From assembly GCA_021159405.1 (NCBI GenBank), contig JAGGRX010000103.1:1-7087 (forward strand): a stretch of 7,087 nt of DNA. Reading direction: 5' to 3'. Below the pieces are notes generated by a model. That model was not told where the DNA came from. It saw only the letters and a list, made by a program, of their open reading frames with translations, and searched no databases. Shown here piece after piece: positions 5,355 through 7,087 of the stretch. Source of the DNA: Candidatus Bipolaricaulota bacterium (GTDB taxonomy: Bacteria; Bipolaricaulota; Bipolaricaulia; Bipolaricaulales; Bipolaricaulaceae). Within the stretch, counting starts at the first letter, position 1. Every line of letters begins with the position of its first letter. Made by a program: the position numbers and the translations under genes.

Positions 5355-5596
5355 TGCCTTACCTTATGGTGCCCCTCGCCATAGCCCTGATCATTCCCAC
5401 CATCGGGCTGGGGCTAGTGGCCTTGGGGCTTTCCCTCCTGGCTGCCCTGACGGTGACTTTGGCCGCCGTGGCCTGGGGAGCCACCGGAAGCCTTGCGGAT
5501 TGGATCCTCACCACCGTCGCCCGGGCGGCCAACTGGCGCGCCATCGAGACCGGCCGCCGCCTCCTCAGGTGGGTGCGTGCCTCCCTGGCCGGCTAG
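5354..5596 (+). CDS. Small membrane protein coupled to the nitroreductase (80 aa)
   Basis: The product begins MPYLMVPLAIALIIPTIGLG and has about 42 continuous hydrophobic residues that could fold as two membrane helices (roughly 3-22 and 24-44) with a Gly-rich turn. An amphipathic, basic C-terminal helix follows (residues 48-80, with ANWRAIETGRRLLRWVRASL). Translation is clearly intended: AGGAGG lies five bases before the ATG, and the ATG overlaps the nitroreductase stop by one base. I do not recognise the family. It might tether the nitroreductase to the membrane or quinone pool, an inference from coupling only. Its TAG stop lies in the same CTAG as the stop of the convergent pckA gene. Confidence 0.72.
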   Translation: MPYLMVPLAIALIIPTIGLGLVALGLSLLAALTVTLAAVAWGATGSLADWILTTVARAANWRAIETGRRLLRWVRASLAG

Positions 5597-5605
5597 CGGC
5601 CGGGG
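5583..5605. terminator. GC-rich hairpin on the convergent stop codons, possible bidirectional terminator
   Basis: On the plus strand CCCTGGCC, a bulged G and then G pair with C, GGCC and GGGG around the loop CTAG, giving a nine-base-pair stem with one wobble and one bulge. The loop is exactly the shared CTAG double stop. On the minus strand the wobble becomes a C-A mismatch but the rest holds. Neither side is followed by a T-tract, so intrinsic termination would be of the weak, GC-only kind. Confidence 0.35.
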
Positions 5606-7087
5606 CATTGGGCAGCCACCTTGGGATCGATATCCTTTCCGGAGAAGGTCTCCTCAAAATGCCGAGCGAAATCCTGGGCCAGTGTGTCCGCCCGCCGGTC
5701 ATAGGCGGACTTGTCCCGCCACGTGTCCCGCGGCCACAGCACCTCATCCGGGACCCCAGGGCAATGGGTGGGCACAAGCAGGTGAAAGCGCCGGTCCTCC
5801 CGCAGGTCCACCTCCTCAAGAGCCCCGGAGATGGCCGCCCGCACCATGGCCCGGGTGAGGCGGATGTCGATCCGGCTGCTTTCCCCATAAGGGCCCCCTG
5901 ACCAGCCGGTGTTCACCAGATACACCCGCGCTCCATAGCGGTCCAGGAACTCCCCCAACATCCCGGCGTACACCCCGGGCAGGCGGGGCATGAACGGCGC
6001 CCCGAAGAAACGGGAAAACGTGGATACAGGCTCCACGATCCCGGTCTCGGTACCGGCCACCTTGCTGGTGTAGCCCATGAGGAACCACAGCATCGCCTGC
6101 TCCTTCGTGAGGCTGGCGATGGGGGGGAGCACCCCGTTGGCGTCGGCGGTGAGGAACAGGATCGCCTTCGGGTGTCCCCCGACCCCCTCCAGTTTGGCGT
6201 TCTTCACAAACCCCAAGGGATAGGAGGCACGGGAGTTTTCGGTGAGCCGGGAGTCGGAGAAGTCAAACCGCCCGTCCGGATAAACCATGGCGTTTTCCAC
6301 GATGGCCCCATGTTCCTCCGGGGGAGCCGGATGCATCACCGCCCACCAGATATCGGGCTCCTTCTCTTGGGAGAGATTGATCAGCTTGGCATAGCAGCCG
6401 GCCTCCATGTTGAAGATGCCCGCCTCGGACCAGCCGTGCTCGTCGTCCCCGATCAGCCGCCTCTCCGGATCCGAAGACAGGGATGTCTTCCCGGTCCCCG
6501 AGAGGCCGAGGAACAATGCCACGTCCCCTTCGGGGCCTTCGCTTGCCCCGCAGTGTAAGGGGAGTACCCCCGCCTCTGGGAGGAGCCAGTTCATCACCGT
6601 GAACATGAGTTTTTTCACCGAGCCAAGGTAAGCGGAGCCGTATACCACTCCAACCCGGCGGTAAAAATCCATCGCCACCGCCACGTCGCTGGTCCGGCCA
6701 GCCTCCGGGTCGAACCTGAGCCTCCCCTCATAGCGCCCGGGGTCAAGCCGGTCGTAAGGCAAGACGAGCAGGGTAAAGGGGTGGTCCTCGAACCTCGAAC
6801 CCCTTCCCTCCGGCAAGGGTCGAAACATGTTATCGGTGAACAAGGCGATTAAGGCTCGGTCGGTGATCGTACGTACGGGAAGGGCATAGCCAGGGTCAGC
6901 CCCCAAAGCCCGATCGGTCACGTAAATGCGGGGCTTTCCCCGCAAGGCTGCGAGGGCATCCTCCAGCAGCATGTCGAACGTCTCGCGGGTCATGGGGTGA
7001 CAGTAAGGCGAGCTCCAGTCCACGGTATCGTGGATCCCGGGGGAATCCACGATATAAGTGTCCTTAGGCCTGCGGCCGGTGGAATCC
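5593..7087 (-). CDS. pckA: ATP-dependent phosphoenolpyruvate carboxykinase, 5' end cut by window edge
   Basis: It converts oxaloacetate and ATP to phosphoenolpyruvate, CO2 and ADP (gluconeogenesis; reversible as an anaplerotic step in some anaerobes). The last 497 codons are present and the frame is open to the edge. It begins inside STGRRPKDTYIVD, the substrate-binding TGRxPKD segment, so only about 40 N-terminal residues are missing. Visible sites in order: GSVKKLMFTVMNWLLP with the metal and substrate lysines, the metal-ligand His in PLHCGAS, the P-loop GLSGTGKT (codons 6484-6507), GDDEHGW, LTENSRASYP with the catalytic Arg, TSKVAGTE and NTGWSGGPYG. Departures from the usual family wording are NMEAGCYAK (often NFEGGCYAK), HCGAS (often HCSAN) and TADANGVLPP (often TADAFGVLPP). 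A GTG at 7050 could be mistaken for the start but is Val of YIVD. The stop shares CTAG with the convergent gene. Promoter not in view. Confidence 0.95.
   Translation of the reverse strand, partial: DSTGRRPKDTYIVDSPGIHDTVDWSSPYCHPMTRETFDMLLEDALAALRGKPRIYVTDRALGADPGYALPVRTITDRALIALFTDNMFRPLPEGRGSRFEDHPFTLLVLPYDRLDPGRYEGRLRFDPEAGRTSDVAVAMDFYRRVGVVYGSAYLGSVKKLMFTVMNWLLPEAGVLPLHCGASEGPEGDVALFLGLSGTGKTSLSSDPERRLIGDDEHGWSEAGIFNMEAGCYAKLINLSQEKEPDIWWAVMHPAPPEEHGAIVENAMVYPDGRFDFSDSRLTENSRASYPLGFVKNAKLEGVGGHPKAILFLTADANGVLPPIASLTKEQAMLWFLMGYTSKVAGTETGIVEPVSTFSRFFGAPFMPRLPGVYAGMLGEFLDRYGARVYLVNTGWSGGPYGESSRIDIRLTRAMVRAAISGALEEVDLREDRRFHLLVPTHCPGVPDEVLWPRDTWRDKSAYDRRADTLAQDFARHFEETFSGKDIDPKVAAQCPGR

Noticed and set aside
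5493..5901. Plus-strand open frames of 121 and 133 codons near the end of pckA
   Set aside because: They overlap both the 80-residue membrane gene and pckA and have Pro/Arg-rich shadow composition.
1..7087. tRNA, rRNA, riboswitch, CRISPR array, insertion sequence or attachment site
   Set aside because: No cloverleaf, spaced direct repeats, transposase or terminal repeats were found; nearly all bases are accounted for by coding genes.

Overview
This 7.1-kb window is compact, GC-rich bacterial chromosome. Genes abut or overlap by 1-4 bases, and most have strong AGGAGG-type ribosome binding sites. There are no tRNA or rRNA genes, mobile elements or CRISPR arrays. The proteins are rich in Glu/Arg and poor in Cys, which hints at a thermophile. 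ATP-type PEP carboxykinase, a TldD/TldE pair and a YhbD-type regulator next to a bactofilin do not fix the phylum. A deep-branching or candidate-phylum thermophile (for example Bipolaricaulota-like) or a Firmicutes relative would fit, but this is a low-confidence guess.

Layout, right to left. Positions 7087-5593 (minus) hold most of pckA, cut at its 5' end by the window edge. Positions 4857-5596 (plus) hold a two-gene operon: a short FMN nitroreductase and an 80-residue membrane protein, coupled by a one-base TGATG overlap. This operon and pckA converge, and a single CTAG supplies the stop codon of both strands, centred in a GC-rich hairpin. From the short divergent spacer at 4826-4856 a minus-strand run begins: a DUF2905 membrane protein, then the TldD metalloprotease and its non-catalytic partner TldE (PmbA), overlapping by 4 bases.

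Directly after the tldE stop, at 1741-1793, lies a well-formed sigma-A-type promoter (TTGACT-N17-TACACT with extended -10 TG). Overlapping inverted repeats fill its spacer and -10. It drives four tightly packed minus-strand genes: a 69-residue helical protein of unknown family, a YhbD/DUF4004 protein with a MerR-like helix-turn-helix, a bactofilin-type polymer-forming protein built of about eight 16-18-residue beta-helix rungs, and a membrane protein that runs off the left edge.

The last module is the most interesting part. A DNA-binding protein, a self-polymerising scaffold, a small charged helical protein and a membrane protein share a promoter with an operator-like palindrome. The yhbD-bactofilin pairing is known from Bacillus; the small first gene, the membrane gene and the operator are the parts I cannot assign to anything described. 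pckA (gluconeogenesis/anaplerosis) and the nitroreductase appear to be ordinary housekeeping neighbours.
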